This document shows positions 15,501 to 28,539 of a DNA stretch of 64,000 nucleotides, piece by piece (the first letter of the stretch is position 1; the number at the start of each line of letters is the position of its first letter). The DNA comes from Glandiceps talaboti. Lineage: Eukaryota > Hemichordata > Enteropneusta > Spengelidae. The translations under genes and the position numbers were made by a program. The DNA lies in the NCBI RefSeq assembly GCF_964340395.1, contig NC_135554.1:22601592-22665591 (forward strand), written 5' to 3'. Under the pieces are notes generated by a model, which ran no database searches, was not told where the DNA came from, and saw nothing but the letters and a program-made list of their open reading frames with translations.

Positions 15501-17505
15501 ATTAGTGCAAAAATAGGCAGTATTGTTCGCTCAAGTTTCCATTGATAAATTTTCAGTTCTGGAATTTTAGTATTATAGAGAAGATTTCCATACTTTGTAC
15601 AATAATTTTGGTAGGTAACCATGGTAACAGAGGAGCCATCTGGTAAAACTGGCATAGATTTCTATAATTTTGGTGGAGAAGGGTTTAAACAGAAGGGCAA
15701 TCTGATAAAACTTACCTAGATGTCATATTTTGCACCATAGGGTCACCCCCAAATGTGAACTCGGATAGACTTTTACAATTTACTACCTTATAAAAAAGCC
15801 AGTCTGACACCCTGTATTTAGGGTGTAACTACATAGAGTTAAAGAAACCAGGGTAATTTAAGTTTTTAAAAATAAAACCACTGAAATAATGATCAAGCTG
15901 TCTTCAATATTTAGTACACATTCCAAATGTAATCATGATTCTTTCTCAATTCAATAAATGTTTTACAAAATTGATACTTTCTTAATAGTGCTTTGTTCTT
16001 CACAAAGTACCCAACATATTTCATCAAAATGGGGTCCTTATAAAATACATATCTCGCTGTCAACTCCTATAAAACTACAAAATCACGGTGATTACCTTTC
16101 CAAAATAACTTTCTGTTTCTCCTGAGGGGAATTTGACTAAAATTTCCATGGAAATAAAAGATTATTATTAACGATATGATTGAAGGTCACATCTAAGTCA
16201 GATTAACCAATTATCATTAAATGGAATAAAAAATTTAAGTTTTCTGTTTTATTGAGCGTCGATTTTTGGTCGTCCATAATTTAATATGTGTGGACAGCTT
16301 TTACAATGCATTAATCTAAGGAGAAAAAAACTGAAATATTAATAATAAATCCACCGGCCATCAAATTAATATGGTTTTAAAAATTACTGACATCGAGCTA
16401 AAAGTCTATGACAGTCATTTCTAAAGTAATAAATCTCAAAATTATTTGTTCCCATCACATGCATTTATGAGATACTGAAATTTTCCCGTCATTTTCATAA
16501 AAATTTAAAACCGAGCGTGAATGCAGACGTGAATATGTAAACAAAGGTGGCAAGTTTTATGGACTCATCTGACACTCTGGAATAACTAATAACTGATTAT
16601 TCATAGTGATATGGAAAAACTGTGATTTATTCCCGAAGGACCCGTATACACTCTATTTTCTCCAAGCTCAGTTTTGATATCGTATTCGGCACTTATTACA
16701 ACTAAAAGCCAGTGTTTTGTCACTCGCAACTGTAACTGACAAAGCACATTAAAGTTTGTTTGGCGTACTTAATACATAGCTTTTGATCTGTCTGTCTCCC
16801 AGCTTGGCAAGCTTAGGCAACAATTTAAAAATATTTTGTTGGAAGGTACTGAATCTTAAAAATTTTTCTGACACATTTTCATTATTTAAAACAATAAACG
16901 CTGATGAACTCGTAGCAGATAATGCATCCATGATATTTATGCAAGTTTGAGATCGTATATTCCGCAGCGATATTTACATATTAATACTGTGACACTGTCA
17001 CTGACGCATACTTCAGTATGAAAAATAAAAAAAGTAAAAAACTCAGGACATACATCATGAAATTGTAATCAAATGGCTGCGATTTTGTACTTTCTTCCTT
17101 GAAAGGCCTTGGTAGTTACTGTCAATTTCAAGCCTAACCAATATCATTCCTAACAGCAACGCTACATTTGAAACACAGTGCAACAAAAGAACTTCTGTGA
17201 CACTCGCATTAAGAGTAAATTGATTTCAGTAAAAGGGGCTTTTCTTTCTAGTGTTTACAAATGCAAGTATAAACCTTCCCTTGTTTAACACAGTTTTACA
17301 AGACACTGGGTATGAGACAAGTTATCTACCATGATGGCTTGTCACAATACATCACTCAATCTGACCAAACACTTCTTTTCACATCACGTTGTGATTTAGC
17401 GGAATTAATTGTGACAGTTGGAATTGTGAACACGTTGAGTTTTATATTTATGCAAATAATAGTATAAATGTCAGTACACCCACTACATGACAACTTAGAT
17501 TTTTT
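15501..17505. other. Non-coding stretch
   Basis: No supported gene or array. The minus frame at 16749-16931 (60 codons) has a methionine start and moderately balanced composition but no splice or polyadenylation context that would support it. Confidence 0.4.
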
Positions 17506-17745
17506 ATCGATTTTAATTCGATCATGCCATCAACCATTGTACCATGGTAGTCATACGATGATGGTGCCATAGTGTATAGCTTTTTTTATCAGTTTCAATT
17601 CTACCATAAAACATGTACCCATAGTATAGTATTTTGACTTGGATCAGTTTCAATTCTGCCATCAAGTATATGTACCCATGCTATAGTATCTTGATTGTTA
17701 TCAATTTCAGTTCTACATTCAAACATGAACCCATACTTCAGTTCA
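17506..17745 (+). repeat. Tandem repeat, four units of 55-81 bp
   Basis: Units begin TATCAGTTTCAATTCT or a close relative at 17506, 17587, 17642 and 17699. They continue CCATCAA(A/G)CAT(A)TGTACCCAT and A.TATAGTAT.TTGA. Confidence 0.65.
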
Positions 17746-17791
17746 TATAATATATTCATTTTTACCAATTTACAATTGTTTATTCAATCAT

Positions 17792-17816
17792 TTAATTAAT
17801 TAATTAATTAATTAAT
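17792..17816 (+). repeat. (TTAA)n microsatellite
   Basis: Perfect TTAA repetition of about six units. Confidence 0.85.
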
Positions 17817-19474
17817 AAATTCATTCATTTATTAAACATCTTTCATTTTTGTATGTTTAGATATCCCAGCGACTGCCTTTTTATTTGTTTGGATATTCCA
17901 GCGACAGCTGTGGGCAGACTAAACTTATAATACTGTTTTGAAAACACTACTTAAAAAAAATAATGTCGCTTAATTTTATTAATGTGTGAGAGTTGCTGGT
18001 GTTTGTTCATATATTTTATTGCTCCTAATACCATTTTTTATTCACATACATGTTTCTTCTGTGAACTTTTTTATTCTCATTTTTCCTGCACAGTATGAAA
18101 ATTAAGTTAGCTCAAACCATTAAAAGTGAACAATGAATGCACATATGATATCAAATAATATTATGATTGCTGTGCAGAGAATGGCTTCTGGCTTCAACTT
18201 TGCCAACACACTGACTCACACAAGTTCATATGTATTGAAAAGTACCGACTATTCTATAGCCCCCAAATATCAAATATTCAATATTCAATATTCAATATAC
18301 TCTATGGGGAATAGTCAACTGTCTATTTTTACATTATGACTGGTGATGAAAATAATTATGAATAATCAATATTTTTCAACAAAAGATAAGACATTTATTA
18401 TTGTAAACCCTAGATGAACTTAGATTATCAGTTTTACTTCAGAAGAAATTTCAGATGTAACAATGTTTCTCTGTTTGTACTGAAAACTTTTAAAGTTTTA
18501 TGCTACAAACTGCTGACAAGGCAACTTGGTTTTGCTATACAATAAATTTCAGATGCGGCTATTTTTCACCATTTGTGCTGAATTGGAAAGTTTTTAGCCA
18601 TACAGTACAAACAGCTGTGACTTTGCCCTTTCAAAGTATAAGTTAAAGCAGAAACAAATGTTTACTCAAGGGAACCTCTAAATTTAATGAGCCATATTGC
18701 ATTATTATTTTGTGCTTCAATCTTTACTATTACAAGTTTAAAATGCAAATTGAAAAATACGTGAAAAGGAAAATCGTTCAAAGTCTAGCATGATAGTAGA
18801 CAGTATTTCCTTGGGAAGGAAGCGGTTCGTTAAAAGCAAGGTGCCATGAAAATGACTCTAGCAGGGTTTTTTTGTTGTTGTTGTTGCCAGAAATTTTAGT
18901 TTTGGCTCCATGATTATAAAATGAAGTTTGACACACAAAAAAGAAAAAGCTTGAAAAGAATTAAAGAGCCTGCCAAAAGTAATATCCTTTCCAACGCAGA
19001 CTTTTTACATGATGAATTGAAGTCAGTTAAAAAGATTGAGATGAAAATGAAACAACCACACAGCGTCACAATTGGTTTCTGTCTGTTGCATATGATTGGA
19101 TTTTGTAGCCATGATACAGTATGACGTAGTGCATCTTTTGTTGGCACTTAATTTGCACGCTGAATAGACCTTCTAATAATTTCAATTTTAATTTTCAGTT
19201 TTGTTAGTTTTGACGTACTATCAAGAAGCTTGAAATATATGACATAATCCTGTCTGATTATCTTCTGGAATAGTTTATAGGCTGCAAAGATTAATTTAAA
19301 AATCGCTCATAGATTTTAGTGACGATATTTCCCTTCGAGGGTTGTCCACATTTCAGGTGGAATGATTTCCTGTAATAAAGCCATAATGATACAACACGTC
19401 TGCTGAAATATGAATTCTAATTTTTTTTTTGTATTCAGTCCTAACAGTATTGTATCTTTCTTCCATCGTTGCAG
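17817..19474. other. Non-coding stretch, probably intronic
   Basis: A K-rich plus frame at 18921-19124 (MKFDTQKRKSLKRIKEPAK...) and an overlapping minus frame are open, but splice signals and balanced composition are lacking. A short run of ATATTCAATATTCAATATTC lies at 18274-18298. Confidence 0.35.
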
Positions 19475-19525
19475 ACATACTAGTCTATAATGATGAATAC
19501 GGCAAAAGGAAGCAGCTGCATGCTG
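19475..19525 (+). CDS. Candidate 51-nt internal exon, phase 1/1
   Basis: A strong pyrimidine tract and acceptor (TATCTTTCTTCCATCGTTGCAG) is followed by 51 nt and the donor CTG|GTAAAC. Only one frame is open across it: two bases, then ILVYNDEYGKRKQLHA, then one base. The other two frames stop within the exon. Higher GC than the flanks and a balanced hydrophilic peptide support coding. A symmetrical phase 1 exon could be skipped or included without a frameshift. The protein family is not recognised and the partner exons are unknown. Confidence 0.4.
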
Positions 19526-19989
19526 GTAAACATTGTTATAGACCAATGACATATTCATTTGGCTGTCATAATAACACTGAAATAGGCCAACTTGTTATTT
19601 TCACGAGGATGACGTTTGAATAATTAATGACTCCATTGACGTGCCAGTGAACCGACACATGAATTTCTACAATGAAAGTGGTCCATTTGAGACGAATGCT
19701 TTTACTAGCTAAACGTTATACAGCTGTGTTTATTTCATCCAATATATGGCTGGATCCACAAGAGAAGACTTAGTAATACATCACTTTGATAAGCTTCAAC
19801 TCCTCCCTACCTTTTCAAAGTCACATACACTAGGCCACAGGTGCAAGCTACACCAGACTAAATCGCTGGATTTACTATTTTTAAAACTTCAAAAGCCCTT
19901 TCATGACAAATCACCACGTCTATTGGTTTTGTCACACATGTGTACGTGGCCTGAAAATTGTATTGTGGATGAACTAGATGAGTTAATCT

Positions 19990-20690
19990 AACCCACTAGT
20001 GGTAGTGGTGGTGGTGGGAGGAGGGGGGGGGGGAGATGTACATTAAACGTCCAAATTAAGTACACAACCTTATCCAGTTCATTAGGGGTTAGGCAAGGAA
20101 TGCGACGTTGTTAAGTTAACAGGCTGGTTCATCTAACTGGTTGATAATGAAAGAGCTGGATGTGTGTGTGTGTGTGTGTGTGTGGGGGGGGGGGGGTAGT
20201 TGTGTTCAAGTTAAACAGTCATGTTTATTTAACCCATCAGAAATGAGAGGGGCACAGGTGAAAGTGTGTTGGTGGGGGGGGGGGGTGGACAAATTTAACA
20301 GGCAAGTTTACTTTAGTCATAAGTGAGAGCTGAAATGGGATGGAGGTTTGTCCAAATTGATCAGACAAGTTCATTCAATCCATCAGAAGTGAGAGAGTGG
20401 GGGGGGGGGCATTCTAAATCATCCAAATGGTGATCCCGAGGAGGGGGCAGTGACATGAACAATAATACAGGGGAATTCTCCTGACTAGGTGTTTGAGGAG
20501 GGGGAAGGAGGGGTATCCTATTAACCTGCTATAATGACACCCCTTGTTATATGGAAAGAGTGTGGTATGATTTGAATTTTCAATATTACATGAGGGGGAG
20601 GGAGGGGTATCCTTTTGAGCTGCTATAATAACGCCCCTTGTTATATGCAAAGGATGTGGTATGATTTGAATTTTCAATATTACATGTTAT
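19990..20690 (+). repeat. G-rich repetitive region with multiple poly-G tracts
   Basis: The plus strand carries at least five G runs of 9-13 bases (around 20024, 20184, 20273, 20399) and a (TG)n run at 20160-20182. In between, a loose unit recurs: CAAGTT.A....TTA.CCCATCAGAA.TGAGAG at about 20208, 20300 and 20366. The region ends in a cleaner duplication listed separately. Strong G/C strand asymmetry makes G-quadruplex formation likely. Confidence 0.6.
20495..20690 (+). repeat. Two-unit direct repeat, 94-bp period
   Basis: The phrase GGGGTATCCT...CTGCTATAAT.AC.CCCCTTGTTATATG, then GTGTGGTATGATTTGAATTT and TCAATATTACATG, occurs at 20510 and again at 20604 with few differences. This points to a fairly recent duplication. 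Confidence 0.85.
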
Positions 20691-21624
20691 CACTTGAGAT
20701 TCAGAAAAAAGTCACGTGTTGATACTGTCTATGACAGCATTGATGTACAAATTATTAGTACCTTTAATTCCTTGTTAAAAGTTAATGATGTGACTGTACA
20801 GAATCGTGACTTAGTTGCTACATGTAGTTACCATAGAAACCATATACTAAATATTAAAACAAATTACATCTAAGGAGTGTACCATCAAATGAAGAGGATA
20901 CACTGCAATACATCAAAGCAAATATTTCTGTCGTAAAGCCGATGTTTAATGACTTGAAACTGAAATGGCATTTGTTTGATACAAGGATTAGGTTCCTAAC
21001 CCAGTTTCCAAAACAAGAGTCTGCTCATTCTACACGTTCCACGACTGTTTCTGCTCATTAGAGATATATGTATTAAATGATGAGAAAGATTTGAATTTTA
21101 CAGATATTTATAAATTATCACTATTATCTTTTTCTCTAAACCAGATATATTGGTACTGTACTGGAGAAATCCATGTTCAAAAGTTTGATTTATTTATACC
21201 TCAGATGACACTGTTCTATGTATTTGATCGAAACAACTTTTATGGCTATTAAAGAACGTCTCCTTGTGTACACTGAACAGAAAGTCCTAGGCTTATTTTG
21301 GTGCATTCATTTTACAGTTTGATATCAAATTGTTCAGTAAGTGTTTAACAGTTTCAATGTAATAACACAGTCCTGGTCATGTGGCTCAGTCTTTAATATA
21401 AACATGGAAAGATCATGTCAAATTTGATCGGCAAAGCAAGCCTGGGGGCATACTAGAATTCAAGTACGAAAACTAGCATAATGAAAACTGTCTAATGATG
21501 GTGGTGAGGTGATTTTGACTATAATGGTCTCCACCTTGCATTCTGTTTTATTGTTTGCCAAGGGTGGTAGAATAATGACTATATTTTTCTTTGTCTTGAG
21601 TAATGCATATTCTCCCATCTTAAA

Positions 21625-21935
21625 AAGGAATTCATGGATTTTCTGAAAAAGGATACACTATATTGTCAGAACAAAAGAAAACTATAGTGTTGAAATTTAC
21701 AATCAGGTGTAGTGTGACTGCATTGTCAACATTTTCCCGCCAAAATGCTGACTGAAGATTTACATATTACAAGGAATTCATGAATTTTCCAAAAAAGCAG
21801 AACTATTTTTGTCAGAACAAAAGAAATATATTGTGAGAATTTACAATTATTCTAATTTCAGTCAGGTGTAGTCTGACTGCATCATTGGCAACAGTTTCCC
21901 GCCGAAATACTGACTGAAAATTAACATATTTTATT
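21625..21935 (+). repeat. Direct duplication with E2F-like words
   Basis: AAGGAATTCATG[GA]ATTTTC at 21625 and 21771 starts two units. They share TTGTCAGAACAAAAGAAA, a CAGGTGTAGT.TGACTGCAT phrase and TTTCCCGCC (21733 and 21895), then TGACTGAA.ATT.ACATATT. Related fragments lie at 24697-24762 and 24999-25045. Confidence 0.8.
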
Positions 21936-22400
21936 TTTGAATCTTTTATGATAAAATATTGTTTTACTAGTAAACAAGGAAAGTAAGGTCTGTTGTAAAT
22001 CTAGATATTTGTGACATCTTCAGCCAAATTAATTTAGCAAATACACTAAAACAGCAAAGATGGCAATCTAACAATCAAATTGGCAAGTTAAAAAGAGATT
22101 GAATTTCATTAAAAATCATGCTAAATTATAAACCGTATTTGCAAGGGAGGTTGATAGACAGAATTCATGTCAGTCCTAATGGCTTAAGGAGTATGTTAGT
22201 CACGTTTTAGGCAGGAGTCGCCAAGCCAATGAGAACATTCCTTAGAAATGTCACCTTAAGCTTGTCGTACGATGTCAATGTCGGTCATAAAAATGCTTTA
22301 TAGGTTGAGTAGGAAATAAAAATCCAAAAGGTGATGGCATGCAGAGATCCTTGAACTTGTATCACCTTTGTGATGCAAATTGCTGATTTGAAAAACTCAC

Positions 22401-22530
22401 TTTTTTCGTGCATTCTGTTGGTGTAGTCGTCGTGTTCATTACGACAACAGTTCATGACTTTATTAACCTCCGCAGACGTGGGTTTGTACTCATAAAAAGG
22501 ATGATAGAATCTGAACTTTGGAAATGTCAT
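22401..22530 (-). CDS. Candidate coding exon (130 nt) of minus-strand gene A
   Basis: On the minus strand an AG (ATTCCAG, or TTCAG 20 bases further) precedes it, and it ends exactly at a consensus GTGAGT donor. It reads MTFPKFRFYHPFYEYKP, then TSAEVNKVMNCCRNEHDDY and TNRMHEK, and ends one base into a codon (phase 1). That phase matches the exon at 1816-1730; joining them would add an isoleucine. The 20 kb between them could hold further exons. Composition is clearly more protein-like than the surrounding intronic DNA. An ATG directly after the acceptor could instead be a start codon. Family not recognised. Confidence 0.45.
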
Positions 22531-22696
22531 CTGGAATTGCCACTTTAAGTCTGTCAAATTTACTGAACATAGAGTACAATCAGTTAAGGTTGTGCGGCTT
22601 TTTTTTGAGTTCCATTCAAGGAAGAATATTCAAGTCTTCAGAGTACAGCCGCTCAAAGTTGTGTATGAACAATTACGACAAATGTTGGTCATATAA

Positions 22697-23010
22697 GGTC
22701 AAAATTGATTGAAATACAAAAAATTCATGTTTTCGAAAGGTTCAACATAATTATAAAAAATTTGCTTCATTACTGTGATGGGTTTCAGTGACAAAGTTTT
22801 GACATGCTTTTAAATGCTTTCCTATGAATTTTTTCTTTCATTTGGTCAGATTATGTCAAAATTGATTGGAAGTACAAAAAAAAAATTCATGTTTTTATGA
22901 AGTTCAATGTAATTAATAAAAATACAAGACATTTTTTTGATGGTTTTTTGGGCACAAAATTTTGGAATGATTTTAAGGATGATTTTCTGTGCAAGTTTGC
23001 TTTCATTTGT
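22697..23010 (+). repeat. Two-unit direct repeat, about 157-bp period
   Basis: GTCAAAATTGATTG.A.TACAAAAA, then TTCATGTTTT, (A)GTTCAA..TAATTA and TTTGATGG/GTGATGGGTTT follow the same order at about 22697 and 22853. Diverged copies of one unit. Confidence 0.7.
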
Positions 23011-24696
23011 AAAAATTTTGCTACCCAAATGAAGAGTTGAATATTTTCTTTGATTTCTAAAGGTCAATCAGGTGGAGTCAGGTGATATTGTAAAACCAAG
23101 CTTTGTTAGATTATACAAAGCAAACATTGTAGTGACAACAGTGTTATTGCAAATGAGCAATACGAAACTGAAATTGTGTGAAAACCGATATCTCAAGTCT
23201 TGTATCGCAGTTCATCTTTTACCTTCGCAGACATGAATAATGTGAGGGAGTGTTCAGGTTGACAGACAGCGAAGATTGTTATTGTATCAGTCTGATAGTG
23301 TCCAAACTAGCTAGTTATCTTCATGCTGGAACTATTATTTAGTCTACACTCAGCATGCAAGTAATAACCCCGGGCAGAGTCATTTCATTTACAAGTCAGA
23401 TCACTTTAAATGAAGATCCATTTGTTTTCACTATATTGTGTTAGCCATATGACTCGGTCCCATTTTAGACGTGTCTGCCCATGTCTTCTGCCAGACTATT
23501 GACACCCCAGAAACACAATTAATCGTCTGACGAAAATTTGTTTAAATTCTTGTCAAATGATCACATTTTTCACCCCAGAAAACACTTCCAACCGTATAAT
23601 TCTGTCAGTTACTCTACAATTAGACAAAAAAAGAGTAAATTTACAAAGAAAAAAATCGATTTTGAAGGAAAATTTTGTCAAATTTTACTCCAGGCAATTT
23701 TAATAACGTACTTTCATCAATACATCAAGTTATGAGTTAGAGTGAATTTTAGAACACTACATGTTTGTCTTTGTATAATTGCAATTTTTATTACAGCTCA
23801 TGAATTTTTTTGAAAATTGACAGTCACTGTGTTCATCTTAGGAGAAATAGATATAAAGCCAACCACAATGGGATAAGGGGGGGGGGGGGGGGGAAGATAA
23901 ATTGTACTTTTCAAAATCAAATTGTGAAGAAATATGATCATACTCTAGTTAAGGTCACTTGGTAGCAAATTTTTCTCATATTGTTTTATAGATCAGGTTG
24001 TAATATCAAAAGCAGGACAGAAATTTAGGAACATTGTGGTAGATATCTTGGAAGGAACAAAAATGATAAAAGTCAGCGTGTTTTCATCATGCTCAGCTGG
24101 AGATGAAAATTGTGTTCAATGTGGATAAATTGAAAAAAAATATATTTCTAGCTTTGGCAGATATTAATAATTCTTCACATATTCCAATAATATTCATGAT
24201 AGTTCTTTTATAGCAGGATGACAAAAGCTTGCCTTCAGATTTTTTTCAATTTCTTTTTTTTTTCACTTTGTTTGCAGATTATGACCATTTTTTGTGTATT
24301 TTAATGGTTAATTCTTCATTTTGATAGTAGGCACTTAAAATTGAACAATTGGAGCGTTGGCTAGTGTTTGGCTGCCATGTTTGAATACTCATTTTAAACA
24401 TGGCTAATTAAACAATCAGAGATTAATACCACTGTACTGTAATTAGAAAATAATGGGCTGGAAATGATGCATGAGACAGTCCATTTTGTAGGCTAAAATA
24501 TGATTGTTTAGATGGTGAAAAACGAGAGAACGAGGCATGTCTCAGACATTCAAATGAAAATGTCCTGCGTCATTTGATTAAACTACGCTAGAATGAAATA
24601 GAGGGAGGAACTGTCTAGAATTTTAATGACTTGAAATAGACACTGGGTGAAAGTGCTAAATATTTCTTTTATTGATTTTTTTCTCATTTAAGAACA
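23011..24696. other. Non-coding stretch
   Basis: No supported gene. A G17 tract lies at 23877-23893. Frames present are AT-driven. Confidence 0.4.
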
Positions 24697-24762
24697 TAGG
24701 TGTAGTCTGACTGAAATAACATCACTTTCCCCCCAAAACGCAGACTGAAAATTAACATACGA
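24697..24762 (+). repeat. Diverged copy of the 21.7-kb repeat unit
   Basis: AGGTGTAGTCTGACTGAAAT, TTTCCCCCCAAAACGCAG and ACTGAAAATTAACATA match the ordered phrases of the units at 21625-21935. Confidence 0.6.
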
Positions 24763-24998
24763 TGAACTGTGCTCTTTTTGAGAATCATTTCTGAGAAATG
24801 ATTTACAAGTGACTCTATATTTTCCTGTCAAGATGAGGAGTAAAAGTGGATATATTCGATCATTTTCTCTTATTTTTTTGTATTTTATTTTCATATAGAT
24901 GTAGTCGGCTATATCACAAATATTTTCTGTTCAAATTGATCATTAAAATTTGAGCATTTCTTGAAACTTTTTAATGTCATTTAAAAAATCCTTCCTCA

Positions 24999-25045
24999 GG
25001 GGTGTAGTCTGGCTGTGTAGAAAGTGGTTTCCCACCAAAACTTAT
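24999..25045 (+). repeat. Fragment of the 21.7-kb repeat unit
   Basis: GGGGTGTAGTCTGGCTG followed by TTTCCCACCAAAACTTA keeps the order of the unit core only. Confidence 0.5.
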
Positions 25046-26632
25046 CAAATTTTTGTCCATTTCTGACTCTTTTATTCTTTTCTAGAAAAGCTTTTTCTTT
25101 CTTTCTTTTTTTTTTTTTTTACAAATTTTACAGTCTATTCTAAATCAGTTTGATTTTTGCAGTCAGTTCACGTATAATCCAGAACCAAATAACCTATTTA
25201 GGACAGTACATTTTTTGTGATGTGGAAGTGAGGTATAGATTTAATTACAGGAGATAAAGTACAAATATTACATTAATTTGTGAGGATGTATTTTGTGATT
25301 GAAGATCCCCACAATGGTTTTCGATGTCCTTCCTTTGAGAGCTGACACTGATCTGACTGTAAAGGTTCCTCAAATTCAATTTTAGCCTGTAGGTGTTTCC
25401 AAACTCCCTTGTGAGTCTTTGCTACATTTCAGAGTTCCAAACATGTTCACCTATGCTTTTAGATCGATGCGTGTATGAAATTAACTTTGGTTTTGTGAAA
25501 ATGTCATCACCCTTGTCAATGTAGGAATGTCAAAGTCATTTTGGATCACAGTCTGGGAGCATTTTTTTCTCATCTGCCATCCCCAATCTTCTCCTTACAC
25601 CAACACCCCTTATATCTAGTTTTCCCACCTATTTTGCATGTTTTGGCATACCTTATTCTGAAATAGGGGTGCAAGAATCAACTTTTCATCTCTTTTCTGT
25701 TATAATCAATTTGCTAATTATACATACATGAGGCAACTCCCCAAACACACCCAATATCACAACTGACAGGTATAAGATCCCTGGCTACCACTCATCCAAT
25801 CAAATTCAAAGTTTCGACTGTAACGTTTGACCTAATCACCATAGTTATATGCTTAAACTAGCCACAAAGTCTGTTATATAACTTTTGTAAAATTTTCAAT
25901 AATAAACCAGCGGCATTTATTGTTACTTTGATATTTTTGTAACCAAAGTTAAATCTTAATTTTATGCAAGATTCAGCATCTCTTCTCTTTCTTCAAAATT
26001 AAAATAGTGAAATAACAACAAAATTAATGCAAATAAATGCAAAAATAGTGCTTGACTATGACATTTTGATTATTTTTACTCTAATTTGTTCCACTTACTA
26101 CAAACAGCTACATTAGTGTAAGTTTTAATTGTTCACATTTATACAACATATCAATTTCCAATTGATTAAAAATGTTTCACAACAAATATATCATACAGTT
26201 TTTTTTATATATCTTTGTAAATTTTATGAAATTTCTGCAACACCAGATAAAAATGATTTCATATATTTTTTAGGAATATGCACACACAAATTTGTAAATT
26301 TTTCTTTTCATTTTGCTGCACCACTAGATGTTATTTCATATTCTCTGTGTATATTTTGAGGAAATGGTTTAAATTTGTAACTTTTTATTTTTCATGATCT
26401 CATTATAACTATACTATATGCAATGACTTAAGTCTGTTTTTCCTAAGGGTGCTATTATTAATATACTTTTAGATGGGTTTGTAGCACAGAATAAAAGTAT
26501 ACACTGCTGGCTTTCCAGAACAAATTATTGAATACCGTTGTCTACTGACCCTAAGTGCTCTAAAGTTGTAGTCTATAGAATTATAGTTACTACAATAATT
26601 TCCCTGAGCTGGTATAATCACAGTTACCACAG
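25046..26632. other. Non-coding stretch, probably intronic
   Basis: No supported gene. A T-rich run (CTTTCTTTCTTTTTT...) lies at 25098-25121. Confidence 0.4.
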
Positions 26633-26744
26633 ACACTGGACTCGCGTTTCATTCCCTGAGATCGACTACAGCCTCACCTGGGAATTGAGACCCAAATTGA
26701 AGGAATTTCTAGTAAAATTACTGTCGGAGAAAACACAGAAAAGG
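26633..26744 (+). CDS. Candidate coding exon 1 (112 nt) of plus-strand gene B
   Basis: The segment starts after TTACCACAG and ends at AAAAGG|GTAATA. One base completes a codon, then 37 open codons follow: HWTRVSFPEIDYSLTW, ELRPKLKEFLVKLL and SEKTQKR, ending in phase 0. The peptide looks like a folded domain with an amphipathic K/E/L helix. Codon content (CGC, GTT, CCT, ATC GAC TAC AGC CTC ACC) is GC-richer than the flanks. The acceptor's pyrimidine tract is weak. Its 3' phase fits the exon at 27962. The frame continues open beyond the donor to 26864, so read-through cannot be excluded. No family recognised. Confidence 0.45.
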
Positions 26745-27961
26745 GTAATAGTGGTGCAATGCAATCTTTTCATTTACCAGTTTGCCTTGTTCTGTGCAAA
26801 TTTGAATAATAAAATAGGGAATTCAGAGTCTGAGAGACGAGAAATTCAGCTGGGAAAATATTGAATTTTCTTTGTGGCTTAAAGGCATTTCAATTTGAAG
26901 TCTGTCATACCCGTAACTTTGCACAGGATCGGTGTTTTTGGTGTTTTTTTTGCAGTATTTTCAATCCATACTAGATCTTATTACAACACAGATACTGAAA
27001 CTGTACAGATAGCTGCCAACTATCAACCATAGTTAATTCTTTTCATTTGCTGTTAGTTTATATTAAAATAGACATTTAATACAACATTATAGAATGAAGA
27101 CATTTAGAGAGAATTTTTTTCAGAAGGAAATTTCTACTGATCAGCCAAAAATATTAACAAAACAGTTTGAATCATTTACTAGTTTCATATCTGAATAATT
27201 TTGATATTCAAAAATTTCAAATTTACATTAACTATTATTATATAAATTATGATAATATTTACAGCATTTTTTAATTTATGCATGACTATCTCTCTCATAG
27301 GGAATTGTTAAGATGTTTTTGTTCAACTTTAATTGAAATCTAAATGAATATACACATTTTGATATGTAACCTTGCACAGTAGATAACCATGGAAACATCA
27401 CCTTCATTTGTTTTTTCTCCAATAATAACTCATTTTTACTAACCAAAACATAATTCCATTATTACAATCAATTTTAACTTGATAATGTTATTGTGTTTTT
27501 GAAAAACTTCAAAAATTAAAATTATTTTCTTATTTTCTATCAGGTCATGCAAGTGAAGTCATTATTATGGGGTTATATTCGTATTGAACTTTGAAATTCA
27601 AAGTTGATAAAAAAACATCTTAACAAATTCCTTCTCTATTAGCTTGTCAAATTACATAAATTATGAAAATCATGCATGGCTTTGGTTCTTGTATCATTTA
27701 ACTGATTTGAGTATTGAAATTGACAATAATTTTTTTTTTTTTTTACAATTTCTTGTCACAAATCTGAGTGAAGTATTGAAAAGATTTCTAACTAGATACA
27801 GAAAATACGGGAAACAGGAAGAGTTGTCAATAGCAACAAACATGTCAATCAAAATCCAGCTACTATTGATAGTGGACTTGGGATATTCTGTCTATCTGCT
27901 TATTTAATGTAATCTGGACCTGCAGCTATCTTTGTTGTTGTGATTCAATAAGTTGCTACAG

Positions 27962-28011
27962 ATTGGCTACAATAGTGTTGGCGTAGTGTTTGTCGTGACA
28001 GGTGGCCCTAT
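27962..28011 (+). CDS. Candidate coding exon 2 (50 nt) of plus-strand gene B
   Basis: Acceptor TTGCTACAG and a consensus donor GTAAGT bound 50 nt. Two frames stop inside; the remaining one begins in phase 0, reads IGYNSVGVVFVVTGGP and ends two bases into a codon. The hydrophobic strand ending in TGGP looks like a beta-strand and turn of a folded domain. The last two bases plus the first base of the exon at 28326 give methionine. Unrecognised family. Confidence 0.45.
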
Positions 28012-28325
28012 GTAAGTCATTAGGCATGGAATGAATTGGAACCAACTATATTGCTCACTCAAAGTACCAACATTAAGCAGGCTGTTTTTCTTTCCCCTTT
28101 GGTGATGGACACTTCGTCTTTTTATATCAAATGTTTGGATTCACTTTGTGGTTGCCGTTGGCGACATTCTGGACGTTATCTTTAGTACGCATTGTTATCA
28201 AACAATCTCTGTTCTTCTTGTCCCTCTCTGCGCATCCTCAAAAACTCCATGGTGTATCCCCCCAAAATCTGTGGTACATTCCCAAAACTAAAATGTGAAG
28301 AACAACTGATTTTTTACATCATCAG

Positions 28326-28371
28326 GAGAAAGATCTTTGGGAAGATTGAAGTTCTAGATCGACTTCAATTT
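28326..28371 (+). CDS. Candidate coding exon 3 (46 nt) of plus-strand gene B
   Basis: Acceptor TTACATCATCAG and donor TTT|GTAAGA bound 46 nt that read, in phase 2, RKIFGKIEVLDRLQF and end in phase 0. The phase at both sides agrees with the exon at 27962 and with the candidate terminal exon at 32569. Basic/hydrophobic alternation is protein-like. Family unknown. Confidence 0.45.
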
Positions 28372-28539
28372 GTAAGATGACTATTTGATATGCAGCCAAA
28401 CAATCTAGCCCTGAAGATATGAAACAATTTTCACCAAAACAATCACGCACTAGCTTACATAAAATATTTTTGGAAGATAATTTGGTTTATTTTGAGCATA
28501 ACTATTTTTCCTCAATGATTCACCTTTGACCCATTAATG

